Shown here in pieces: positions 37,868-48,288 of a DNA stretch of 64,000 nt (the first letter of the stretch is position 1; every line of letters starts with the position of its first letter). The notes below the pieces were generated by a model, which did no database searches, was not told where the DNA came from, and worked only from the letters and a program-made list of their open reading frames with translations. The DNA comes from Theobroma cacao. Its lineage: Eukaryota; Streptophyta; Magnoliopsida; Malvales; Malvaceae. The stretch covers positions 28,630,630 to 28,694,629 of the forward strand of contig NC_030851.1 in the NCBI RefSeq assembly GCF_000208745.1, written 5' to 3'. The translations under genes and the position numbers were made by a program.

Positions 37868-38365
37868 AACGAATCTTCGCTGCAGCGAGAATGAATTTTC
37901 GTTGCAACGACGTTGGAATTTAGTTATTAACCGAACGAGGGTTTCTCAACTGGCTGAGGGTTTCTCACTAAACCTCCTCATTTTAAACTTAACTCTTTTA
38001 ATCCCTAATGTTGGAAGTCCATGCTCCCATATGGTAGCAAAGACGTGAAAGATAGGGTAGCAATTAGACAAGAAAAGAGACCAAAACAGAAAGTTTTTCA
38101 CTGCAGCAAGATTGAATCTCGCGGCAGCGAAATTTTTACCCAGAAACAGAATGTTTCTCGTTGTAACGAGATTGAATCTCGCTACAGCGAAATTGAAACT
38201 CAGAAAACAGAAAGTTTCTCACTGCAGTGAGAATGCATTTCGCTGCAGCGAGAAACTACAGTGTCATTCTTGCTGCAGCAAAAATGCATCCTCGCTAAAG
38301 CAAGTTTTCGGCCAGTGTACCCCTTAAAATCCGAGAGCTTCTCACTGATTCTCGCTGCAACGAAA
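37868..38365. repeat. Array of CTCGCTGCAGCGAG palindromes (3' LTR)
   Basis: About ten degenerate copies of the self-complementary word TTCTCGCTGCAGCGAGAA, spaced roughly 20-50 bp, alternating with 'cagaaagttt' spacers. The corresponding array in the 5' LTR is at 45719-46170. Confidence 0.85.
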
Positions 38366-38584
38366 TACAGGGCATCAATGCAAAATTTACCTTTCTCTCA
38401 AAGGAAAAACCACCCTGCCAAAAGGTCCAAACCAACATGAAAACACATAACAATTTCTCAAGGTTTAACATGTCAAGTTTCACATGCATTACAACCATAA
38501 CCCATTATCCATCAATTTCCTATAACACACATATTTACATATATATATATATACCCATCATCATCATCACACCATCCCATCATC

Positions 38585-38715
38585 ATCATCACCAACTCAT
38601 GCGCACTCCCTACTCGTACATGGTTGGGTCATCACCGGGTTATGCGCACTCCCTACTCACACATAACCGGGTCATCCTCGGCTTATGCGCACTCCCTACT
38701 TGCACATAACCGAGT
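38585..38715 (-). repeat. Tandem repeats in LTR-A (3' LTR)
   Basis: Three units of about 42 bp with the core TATGCGCACTCCCTACTCGC on the plus strand. The 5' LTR has the same three units at 46395-46530. Confidence 0.85.
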
Positions 38716-39938
38716 CAATATAATTACACAACATTATACTCAAGCAAATATGTATATCAACATAATGCAGCCACATAGAAATCCATAATAATCACATTTC
38801 ATAACATAAACCTTTTCTCAAAAGCTTGTTCCCAAGGCATTCATTTTCATGAAAAATTGTATAAAATCATTCAACCATTTTGTCAAGTCCATCATATTCC
38901 CAAAATCAGTTTTGAAGGTAGTCCACTCACCAATTAATTATAGAACTTTTAGTTGACTCAAATTCCCCTAATGATCGAATTGGAATGATGGTGCTTCCTT
39001 AAAAACCTAGGATCACATTAACATCAACAATAGATCAATTTACACACCATGAACTCTAAAAGCTATCTCTTAGCTAGTTTTCAATTACCACTTTAAATGG
39101 CTATTTATGTTCACTATCTTAATCACTAAAAAGTAATGAACATACTAAACAATGAAACAACTCATAAATCACAATTACTAGCCATTTTCTACAGCTAAAA
39201 ATCAAACTTGGTGCATCATTCACCCTAGGGTTCCTTTGTAGTTGGATTCTCTTCCAATAGCTTCCAAATCAATGGAGTGATTCTCTCTTTCTCTCTCTAA
39301 AATGCCCAACTAGTGAGAGAAAGTATGAAAACAAGATAGTTTAAGGTTTTTGAACTGAGAAGATGAAATAGCACAAGGGTTTATGGAAGGGTGCACCAAA
39401 AGCATGAAAATTGGAGCTAGAGAGAGAAGGTTATGGAAGCTTGAAAATCAAGCTTCCATGGAGTTAAAAGAAACGTGAGAGAGGAGAAGGGAAGAAGAAG
39501 ACCAGCTGCTGGAAAATTCAAGAAGCTGCTGGAAATTTAAGGTATTTATAGGCAACCTTATCCTTTCCTTTAAAAGTGCGAAAATACCCCTCCACCAATT
39601 AACTTACTCTCCTCCAATCTTTTATGCAATCTTTTTGCTCTTTTAACACTAAGACAATATCCATAATGGTCTAAACATGCTCGGGTTCATAAAAACTTAA
39701 AATTTTAACTCGAGGTGAAAAATGACCATTTTGCCCCTGTTATGAAAATTATTGAAACTTCTAGTTTTCTTCGTGTTTTCATCAGCACACATCATTTATG
39801 CAATCTTATACCCATTTAAGCCTTAAAATATCATAAAACTTTCTTCTGGAAGCTTATTAAAGAAAATGACGAAACTACCCTTAGTCGTATTATTACATCT
39901 ATACTTAGTTACAACCCTATAGAGGTTGAGGTCTCACA

Positions 39939-39953
39939 TTCTCCCCCACTTAA
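39939..39953 (-). other. Polypurine tract of the Gypsy element
   Basis: Minus-strand TTTAAGTGGGGGAGAA directly before the LTR start TGTGAGACC. The N-element PPT at 59045 has the same core AAGTGGGGGAGA and similar flanking sequence. Confidence 0.9.
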
Positions 39954-40019
39954 AGAAATTCGATCCCCGAATTTAAATTCACTGTAAGATAACGTACCTC
40001 TAAGTATCAAAAAGATGAG

Positions 40020-40128
40020 GATACTTTGTTCGCATTTCCTCCTCGATTTCCCACGTTACCTCATCGCTAATGTGATTCCGCCACAACACTTTCACTTATG
40101 CTACTTCCTTTGAACAGAGCTTTTTAAC
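40020..40128 (-). pseudogene. Chromodomain-like C-terminus of Gypsy pol
   Basis: After a TAG near 40129, the minus strand still encodes VKVLWRNHISDEVTWEIEEE and MRTKYPHLF, the second half of the chromodomain found at the integrase C-terminus of chromoviruses. In active relatives this module guides insertion to marked heterochromatin. The first half is hard to see, so the domain looks damaged. Confidence 0.7.
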
Positions 40129-41120
40129 TTACCTATCAAGGATAGCTACCGGTTGCTCCTCACAGGTTAGATCATCTTGCAACTGAATGGTTTCATACCG
40201 TACTACATGTGATGGATTTGGGTTGTACTTCCTAAGCATGGACACATGAAACACGGGATGAAAATTTGAAAGGTCTGGCGGTAATGCCAAACGATATGCC
40301 ACTGCTCCAACCCTTTCTAAAATCTTGAAGGGTCCTATATACCGAGGACTTAACTTCCCTTTCTTGCCAAACCTCATTACCCCTTTAGTTGGCGAAACTT
40401 TTAAAAATACATGATATCCTACTTGGAACTCCAAGTCTCTCCGTCAATTATCAGCATATGATTTCTGTCTACTTTGTGCTATTAACATCCTCTGACGGAT
40501 CATGTTTATTTTCTCAGTGGCATCCTGCACCAACTCAAGCCCCAAAAGTTTCCTTTCTCCCACCTCTAGCCATCCAATGGGTGACCTACACCTCCGTGCA
40601 TACAATGCCTCAAATGGTGCCATTTGGATGCTAGATTGGAACTGTTGTTGTAGGCAAATTCCACTAAGGGTAGATATTGATCCCACCTGACCCCAAGGTC
40701 TATCACACAAGCCCTTAACATATCCTCTAATGTCTGTATGGTCCGTTCAGACTGTCCATCAGTCTGAGGGTGGAACGTTGTGCTGAAATCCAACTTAGTG
40801 CCCAATGCTTCTTGTAACTTTCCCCAAAACCTACTAGTAAACTAAGCTCCTCTGTTAGATACTATAGAAATGGGGATACCATGCAGTCGTACTATCTCAT
40901 CCACATAAACTCGAGCGTATTGGGTAGCCCCGTAAGTAGTCTTAATCGAAAGAAAATGGGTTGACTTTGTTAATCGGTCTATTATGATCCAAATCGAGTC
41001 ATAACCGACACTAGTTCCAGGCAAACTCGTTACAAAGTCCATAGCAATATGTTCCCGCTTCCACTCGGGCACTGGTAATGGCTGTAGTAGCCCTACAGGC
41101 TTTTGATGCTCAGCTTTAAC
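40129..41120 (-). pseudogene. Gypsy integrase core and C-terminal domain
   Basis: Minus-strand pieces: WKREHIAMDFVTSLPG (first catalytic aspartate, about 41050), VSNRGA where the second catalytic aspartate is expected (now asparagine, about 40850), [20 protein letters not shown] with the glutamate (about 40760), then [18 protein letters not shown] after a frameshift near 40690, and the C-terminal GPFKILERVGAVAYRLALP with HPVFHVSMLRKY (about 40330-40220). Stops lie at 41121, 40842 and 40444. The element could not integrate with this protein. Confidence 0.9.
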
Positions 41121-41759
41121 CTACTGACAAACCAAGCACTTGGAGATAAACTCAGCTACATCTCTCTTGAGTCCTTCCCACCAATACACCTCTTTCAAAT
41201 CTTGATACATCTTTGTAGCCCTTGGATGTACCACATAAACTGCCATGTGAGCTTCCTCCAATATTTCTCTCCTCAACTTGTCACCATCAGGCACATAAAG
41301 TCTGGTTCCATACCTCAACACTCCATCTATGCCTTTGGTAAACATTTTTCCTTTCCTTACTTGAGAATTCTCTAAGGCCTTAGCTACGAAATCATCTTTA
41401 CTTTGTGCCTCTTTGATTCGGTCCATTAAGATAGGCCTCACTCTAAAATGTACTAGCAAAGCATCTGTCTCCGTAACTTCCAAATGCACACCTATGTCTT
41501 CCAAGCTATGGATCTCCCTAACCAAGGATCTCCTTTTTGTAGAAATATGCGCCAAACTTCTCATTGATTTTTGACTCAAAGCATCCGCCACTACATTGGC
41601 CTTACCGGGATGGTAAAGAATAGTACAATCATAATCCTTTAGCAACTCCATCCATCTACTTTGCCGTAAGTTAAGATCCCTCTGCTGAAATATATACTTC
41701 AAACTTTTGTGGTCCGTATATATCTCACAAGTCTCACCATAAAAATAATGTCTCCAAAT
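41121..41759 (-). pseudogene. Gypsy RNase H C-terminus and integrase zinc-binding domain
   Basis: In the same frame as the RT piece but separated by a TAA near 41760. It reads [20 protein letters not shown] and [10 protein letters not shown] (end of RNase H), then the zinc-binding integrase N-terminus: [18 protein letters not shown] with two histidines and KCLVCQ with two cysteines. The frame ends at a TAG at 41121, directly after the CxxC. Confidence 0.9.
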
Positions 41760-43442
41760 TTACAAGGCAAACACGATTGCTACCATTTCCAAATCGTGTG
41801 CGGGGTAATTCTGCTCATGCCTTTTAAGTTGCCTGGATGCATACGCAATCACCTTCCCGTGCTGCATTAATACACACCCTAAACCAACCCGCGATGCATC
41901 ACAGAATACCGTATAACCCCCCGTGCCTTGAGGTAAGCTTAATACTGGAGCTGTAGTGAGACATGCCTTAAGCTTCTCAAAGCTATCCTCACAAGCATCA
42001 TACCACTCAAATTTTGTATCCTTGCGTGTCAACTTAGTCAGAGGGGTGACTATTTTAGAGAAGTCCTTTACAAAGCGACGATAATAGCCAGCCAAACCCA
42101 TAAAGCTTCTAATCTCTGTAACTGATGTTGGCCTTGGCCATTTTTCCACTGCTTCAACTTTCTTTGAATCAACTTGTACCCCATCCTTAGATACCGCATG
42201 CCCCAAAAATGTAACACCTTCGAGCCAAAACTCACACTTGGAGAACTTAGCATACAATTGATGTTCTCTCAAAATTTGGGGCACTATCTTAAGATGTTGC
42301 TCATGCTCCTCTCGGCTATTCGAATATATCAAGATGTCATCAATAAACACCACCACAAATTTATCCAAATAAGGCTTGAACACTCGATTCATCAAATCCA
42401 TAAAGGCTGCAGGAGCATTCGTGAGCCCAAATGACATCACCAAGAACTCATAGTGCCTATATCTTGTTCGAAATGCAGTCTTGGGTATATCTTCATTCTG
42501 GATCCTCAATTGATGGTACCCAGATCGCAAATTTATCTTAGAGAAACATTGTGCTCCTTTCAGTTGATCAAATAAATCATCTATCCTTGGAAGTGGATAC
42601 TTATTCTTTATTGTCACTTTATTAAGCTGTCGGTAATCAATGCACAGCCTAAGTGACCCATCTTTCTTCTTCACAAATAACACCAGTGCTCCCCATGAGG
42701 ATACACTAGGACGAATGAAACCTTTATCCAACAAATCCTCCAACTGATCCTTAAGCTCTTTAAGCTCTACAGGTGCCATTCTATATAGGGGTATGGATAT
42801 AGGTCTAGTGTCGGGAATCAAATCTATACAAAATTTAATCTCCCGTTCGGGAGGTAAACTTGGTAATTCCTCAGGAAATACATCCATGAACTCCTTCACC
42901 ACCGACACTTGACTTACATCTCCAACCTTCCCCTGAGTATCCCTTACCATGGCCAAGTAACCTATACAACCTTGTCGTAATAATCTTCTAGCAGAAATGA
43001 CCGATATCAAATTGGTTAGAGCATTACTCCTATCCCCCTGAATACTAAATGATGGTTCACCGGGAAAATCAAATCTAACCAATTTATGATAGCAGTCCAC
43101 ACTAGCATGGTAAGGTGATAACCAATCCATCCCCAAGATCACATCAAAGTCGAAGGTGTCTAACACAACTAGATTCACCGAAGTGTCTTTGTCTTTGACT
43201 CGCACTACACAAGACTCATATTCCCATTCGGCCACAAATATCTCCTTTAAAGGAGTAGACACCACTAATTGTTCCTCTCTCCTAACACGATCTCTACCCA
43301 ACCGAGATGCAAAACATGGAGAGATAAAAGAATAGGTCGCACCAGGATCAAATAGTATCTGAGCATTCATATTACAAATGGAGAGAATACTTGAGACCAC
43401 GGCATTGGAAGTCTGAGCCTCTTGTTGTGTTAAAGCAAACAC
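41760..43442 (-). pseudogene. Gypsy protease, reverse transcriptase and RNase H
   Basis: The longest open frame in the window, 560 residues. Protease: [13 protein letters not shown] near residue 31 and [17 protein letters not shown] near 103. [15 protein letters not shown] (about 218), [20 protein letters not shown] and [12 protein letters not shown] (about 270), motif [14 protein letters not shown] (residue 304 is Asn where the catalytic Asp should be; codon AAT at 42533-42531), [29 protein letters not shown] with the DD pair, and [10 protein letters not shown]. RNase [18 protein letters not shown] and [15 protein letters not shown] at the end. The open length suggests recent loss, but the motif A change would already abolish polymerase activity. 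Confidence 0.95.
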
Positions 43443-44859
43443 TCTCGCCTGGCCTCTACCAACAAAACTCTGATGTCCGAACCCAGATGGCCTGCCTTGA
43501 GAGGAAGTACCAGCACCTCTACCTCTCGATCCACTAGCCTCCCGTCCAGATGAGGCAACAACTGAAGGAGCAAACGAAGCTGGCTGGGTGGAACCACGAG
43601 TAGAATATTGTGATTGCTGAGCCCTCGGACAATCCCTCCTAATATACCCAGGTTGACCGTACCCGAAACAAGTTCTTGTGGTAAGGAAGCATCGTCCACT
43701 ATGTCGTTTTCCACAAGTATCACAAGGGTGGGTGACTTGACTACTCTGTCTGGAATCTTACTGCTTCCTAGAACTGAAGGTTCTCTGTCCCATCCTAGTA
43801 TTAACACTAGGCATGTCACTCCCCTGCTGAGGTAATCGTGAGTCCCTCTGTGGACCCTGATGGCTAGAAGACGAACCACCATTGCTGAAATCTCTACGGC
43901 CTTGATAACCCTCTATCTTGGCCCTCTTTGTTCTATCCTTCGCAGCCTTACTCTCACTAGTCCTTATCTCAATGTTCTGAGCACAATCTATTGCTGCAGA
44001 ATGGTAGTGAAATCTCAAGATGCCACAACCCTAAATAGTGGCTCTACTAACCCATCCAGAAACCTCTGAATCTTCATCTCCTTAGTAGAAATGAGGTAGG
44101 GAATATACCGAGACAACTGTGTGAACTTGATATCATACTCAGACACCGTCATGCTAGAAGTCTGTACTAAAGTCTCAAACTCTCTGGCTCTAGCATTACG
44201 TACATTGGGTGGTACGAACCGATCCAAAAAGGCTGCACTAAACTCACTCCAGGCCAAAGGTGCTGCATCAGTCGATCTGCCTCTACATAAAGAGCTATAC
44301 CACTCTTGCGCCATATCCTCTAATTGGAAAGCGGCTAGCTCAACTGATCGAACACTAGAACATCCCAAAGCCTTAAAAATTTTCTCTATCTTATCCAAGA
44401 AAACTTGGGGTTTCTTCGATGTATCTGACCTTGAAAATGTTGGAGGCTTAAGCTTGAGAAAGTCAGGAAGAGAAATCTCTAAAGGTCCCCTCTCTACCTC
44501 ATGATGTTGGCGATCAACCTATCCTTGGGAGCTACGAGATTCTTGTACTGTAGGTCTCCCCTCTACTACCCTCTGTATATCCTTCATATGGGTCGCCATC
44601 ATCTCTACAACCCGATTGACTCCCTGTAGGCCTACCGCTAAATCCTCAATGGTAATACCCCCAGCTGGGTGTCTATCTACATCACTTGACAACTATCCCT
44701 CCTTTAGCCTACTCACAGGTGTATCCACCCTCACCGGCCTAGTGGCCCTACCACGTCGACCTCGCCCCTCCGGGTGGATGCCCGTGGCCTACCTACCATC
44801 TCAATAGGAGCATCTTGCTCCCCCATCCGTCTTGAGGCGGCTCGTGTCTTAGGCGGCAT
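43443..44859 (-). pseudogene. Gypsy gag, frameshifted
   Basis: The probable start is the ATG at 44859 (MPPKTRAASRRMGEQD), followed by a frame that closes near 44730. The capsid part lies in another frame at 44398-44015: [29 protein letters not shown] and [21 protein letters not shown], with [10 protein letters not shown] basic linker is at 44018-43758. Near 43735-43640 come [12 protein letters not shown] and a zinc knuckle [14 protein letters not shown] that has lost its second cysteine and its histidine. At least three frameshifts separate the pieces. Confidence 0.85.
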
Positions 44860-45068
44860 TCTTACCTAGACAAGAGCAAACACCTATTATTAAACACATT
44901 TCATAATCATACTTAAGGCAAAAGGTAGTTTCTAAGATAAGGAATCTATGCGGTCACTTGGTTATAAAATGTGTCGTGGTTCACACTTCACAACTGGAGT
45001 TCCCACATAAAGACCCGATTCTCCGCTGGACCAACAAAAGGAAGTTCTAGGACCTAGACAAACCTAGG
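44860..45068 (-). mobile_element. Gypsy 5' untranslated region
   Basis: Short leader between the PBS and the gag start. It has no reading frame or repeat. Confidence 0.7.
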
Positions 45069-45080
45069 GCTCTGATACCA
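45069..45080 (-). other. Primer binding site of the Gypsy element
   Basis: Minus-strand TGGTATCAGAGC (initiator-Met tRNA type), four bases inside the LTR end. Confidence 0.9.
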
Positions 45081-45718
45081 ACATTATCATTACCTAGATT
45101 TTGGGCCCTGATAGACGCATGGGCCCAATGGACGTAGTCCACTAAGCCCAAGCAAGCCTAATAGTTCGACGTGTTCATAATTCCATCATAAACTGCTAAG
45201 TCATTTTTCAAAACTTAAAATCAAAATAGTAATAGACATTGCCAACTCGTATTGGCATTTCTCATTTATTATATACATACATTATCTACAACATGTATTC
45301 CAATAATGTACATTAGATTCGCCCATACATCTCAAAAAGAAGACTTGACTTCCAGCGGAGGGACTCGGATGAATGTACAGCTACTGAAAGCCGAGACACC
45401 TACCAAAAGATGGACACAGGTTTACAAGGATACCTCGTCCTAGTTACTAGCTGCCTCGTGGTCTGAAAACATGAATTTGAAATGGTAAGTATAATCCAGT
45501 GAGTGAACAAGGAAGGGAACAAGCAGCAATAAAGGAAAATTTAAAATCATGATGCACTAGTTTCAAAACAATGCAATTTGGTTCATTCCTAATAAAACCC
45601 CTTATCGAGCCCTTAAGTGATTAATCATTTAAAAATCATGAACCCATACATAGCGAATCATTTGGAGAATGAAAGCTTCAATATTGCACAAGCAAGTCAA
45701 ATACAACAACGAATCTTC

Positions 45719-46170
45719 GCTGCAGCGAGAATGAATTTTCGTTGCAGCGACGTTGGAATTTAGTTATTAACCGAACGAGGGTTTCTCAACTGGCCGAGGG
45801 TTTCTCACTAAACCTCCTCATTTTAAACTTAACTCTTTTAATCCCTAATGTTGGAAGTCCATGCTCCCATATGGTAGCAAAGAAGTGAAAGATAGGGCAG
45901 CAATTGGACAAGATAAGAGACCAAAACAGAAAGTTTTTCGCTGCAGCGAAATTGAATCTCGCTGTAGTGAAATTTTTACCTAGAAACAGAATGTTTCTCG
46001 CTGCAGCAAAATTACAACCCAGAAAACAGAAAGTTTTTCACTGCAGCGAGAATGCATTTCGCTGCAACGAGAAGCTACAGTGTCATTCTTGCTGTAGCAA
46101 AAATGCATCCTCGCTACAGCGAGTTTTCGGTTAGTGTACCCTTTCAAAACCCGAGAGTTTCTCGCTGCAG
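45719..46170. repeat. Array of CTCGCTGCAGCGAG palindromes (5' LTR)
   Basis: About ten degenerate copies of TTCTCGCTGCAGCGAGAA. It differs from the 3' LTR array by loss of one spacer and several point changes. Confidence 0.85.
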
Positions 46171-46394
46171 CGAAATACAGGGCATCAATGCAAAATTTAC
46201 CTTTCTCCTAAAGGAAAAACCACCCTGCCAAAAGGTCCAAACCAACATGAAAACACATAACAATTTCTCAAGGTTTAACATGTCAAGTTTCACATGCATT
46301 ACAACCATAACCCATTATCCATCAATTTCCTATAACACACATATTTACATATATATATATATATATATACCCATCATCATCATCACACCATCCC

Positions 46395-46530
46395 ATCATC
46401 ATCATCACCAGCTCATGCGTACTCCCTACTCGCACATGGCTGGGTCATCACCGAGTTATGCACACTCCCTACTCGCACATAACCGGGTCATCCTCGGCTT
46501 ATGCGCACTTCCTACTTGCACATAGCCGAG
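46395..46530 (-). repeat. Tandem repeats in LTR-A (5' LTR)
   Basis: Three units of about 42 bp, the counterpart of 38585-38715. Confidence 0.85.
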
Positions 46531-47761
46531 TCAATATAATTACACAACATTATACTCAAGCAAATATGTATATCAACATAATGCAGCCACATAGAAATCC
46601 ATAATAATCACATTTCATAACATAAACCTTTTCTGAAAAGCTTGTTCCCAAGGCATTCATTTTCATGAAAAATTATATAAAATCATTCAAACACTTTGTC
46701 AAATCCATCATATTCCCAAAAATCAGTTTTGAAGGTAGTCCACTCACCAATTAATTGTAGAACTTTTAGTTGACTTAAATTCCCCTAATGATCCAATTGG
46801 AATGATGTTGCTTCCTTAAAAACCTAGGATCACATTAACATCAATAATAGATCAATTTACACACTATGAACTCTAAAAGCTATCTCTTAGCTAGTTTTCA
46901 ATTGCCACTTTAAATGGCTATCTATGTTCACTATCTTAATCACTAAAAAGTAATGAACATACTAAACAATAAAACAGCTCATAAATCACAATTATTAGCC
47001 ATTTTCTACGGCTAAAAATCAAACTTGGTGCATCACTCACCCTAGGGTTCCTTTGTAGTTGGATTCTCTTCCAATAGCTTTCAAATCAATGGAGTGATTC
47101 TCTCTTTCTCTCTCTAAAATGCCCAATTAGTGAGAGAAAGTATGAAAACAAGATATTTCAAGGTTTTTGGAGTGAAAAGATGAAATAGCACAATGGTTTA
47201 TGGAAGGGTGCACCAAAAGCATGAAAATTGGAGCTAGAGAGAGAAAGTTATGGAAGTTTAAAAATCAAGCTTTCATGGAGTTTGAAGAAACGTGAGAGAG
47301 GAGAAGGGAAGAAGAAGACCAGCTGCTAGAAAGTTCAAGAAGCTGTTGGAAATTCAAGGTATTTATTGGCAACCTTATCCTTTCCTTTAAAATTACGAAA
47401 ATACCCCACCACAAATTAACTTACTCTCATCCAATCTTTTATGCAATCTTTGTGCTCTTTTAACACTGGGATAATATCCATAATGGTCTAAACAGGCTCG
47501 GGTTAATAAAAACTTAAAATTTTAACTCGAGGTGAAAAATGACCATTTTGCCCCTATTATGAAAATTGTTGAAACTTCTAGTTTTCTTCTTGTTTTCATC
47601 AGCACACATCATTTATGCAGTCTTATACCCATTTAAGCCTTAAAATATCATAAAACTTTCTTCTGGAAGCTTATTAGAGAAAATGACGAAACTACCCCTA
47701 GCTCGTATTATTACATCTATACTTAGTTACAAGCCTATAGAGGTTGAGGTCTCACAGATTG

Positions 47762-47794
47762 ACCCTTAACGTCATTAGAATTTTGAGTAGCCAT
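47762..47794 (-). pseudogene. gag start of the SIRE-like Copia element
   Basis: ATG at 47794 on the minus strand, MATQNSNDVKG. The frame meets the GATTG target site of the Gypsy insertion and resumes, still in phase, at 37243. The distance from the PBS-like site (about 45 bases) is short but reasonable for this family. Confidence 0.7.
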
Positions 47795-47837
47795 TGGATC
47801 TACCTTAAAGATGTTAAGCCTTAAAATCAAGGGTTAG

Positions 47838-47849
47838 GATCTGATAGCA
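47838..47849 (-). other. PBS-like site of the SIRE-like Copia element
   Basis: Minus-strand TGCTATCAGATC, two bases away from the initiator-Met PBS, two bases from an LTR end ACCAACA at 47852. Confidence 0.65.
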
Positions 47850-48288
47850 CTTGTTGGTCCCTATGGAGTATTGAAGGGGGGTTAATAGTACTTAAAAAAT
47901 ATTTTAAAGGAACCTCTTGAGCTTGAAAAACTTTTTGTATAATTTTGAAATGGAAGGTCTAAAACTTGTTAAAGTTAAAAGGCACCAAGTAAGGAGAAGG
48001 TAGAGAACAGTGGACAAAACACATATATTTATAGTGGTTCAGTCCCTTTAACCTACATCCACTACCTCGATCTCCCAATCAAGGAGTTTCAAGCCAACTT
48101 CACTAAACCATTGAAATTAACAACTTCCACAACATTTTTACAAGGTGAGCTTCTAACTCAAGCTCCAAAACCTTACAAGAATCCCTAAGCCTTCTAAGCT
48201 TAGTCTACAATTTAGAGTGCCTTGCACACTTTAAGTGAACAAGAAATGGAGAAGAGATGAAGTACAATTGATCACGTAGTTCATCTAA

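Larger units (their letters stand above)
37244..39938 (-). repeat. 3' LTR of the Gypsy element (LTR-A)
   Basis: 2,695 bp, on the minus strand TGTGAGACCTCAACC...GGTCGTGACA. It contains the palindrome array at 37868-38365, GTGCAC-like repeats at 38585-38715 and a TA run near 38540. The leader has a TATA-like 'taaatacc' on the minus strand near 39545. Confidence 0.95.
37244..47756 (-). mobile_element. Complete Ty3/Gypsy element (Tekay/Del-like chromovirus)
   Basis: 10.5 kb with two LTRs, PBS, gag, protease, RT, RNase H, integrase, a chromodomain-like end and PPT. The perfect target duplication GATTG lies at 37239-37243 and 47757-47761. Protease-RT-RNase H before integrase is diagnostic of Gypsy. 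The two LTRs look close: I count about 18 differences over some 360 aligned bases at 37261-37620 against 45102-45460, mostly transitions. It is thus one of the younger insertions, though already dead. It lies in the gag of the SIRE-like Copia element. Confidence 0.95.
45085..47756 (-). repeat. 5' LTR of the Gypsy element (LTR-A)
   Basis: 2,672 bp. On the minus strand it starts TGTGAGACCTCAACC and ends in a mutated TGATA. It matches the 3' LTR block by block: palindromes 45719-46170, repeats 46395-46530, TA run 46350-46370 (longer than in the 3' LTR) and GAGAGA leader near 47110. Confidence 0.95.
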
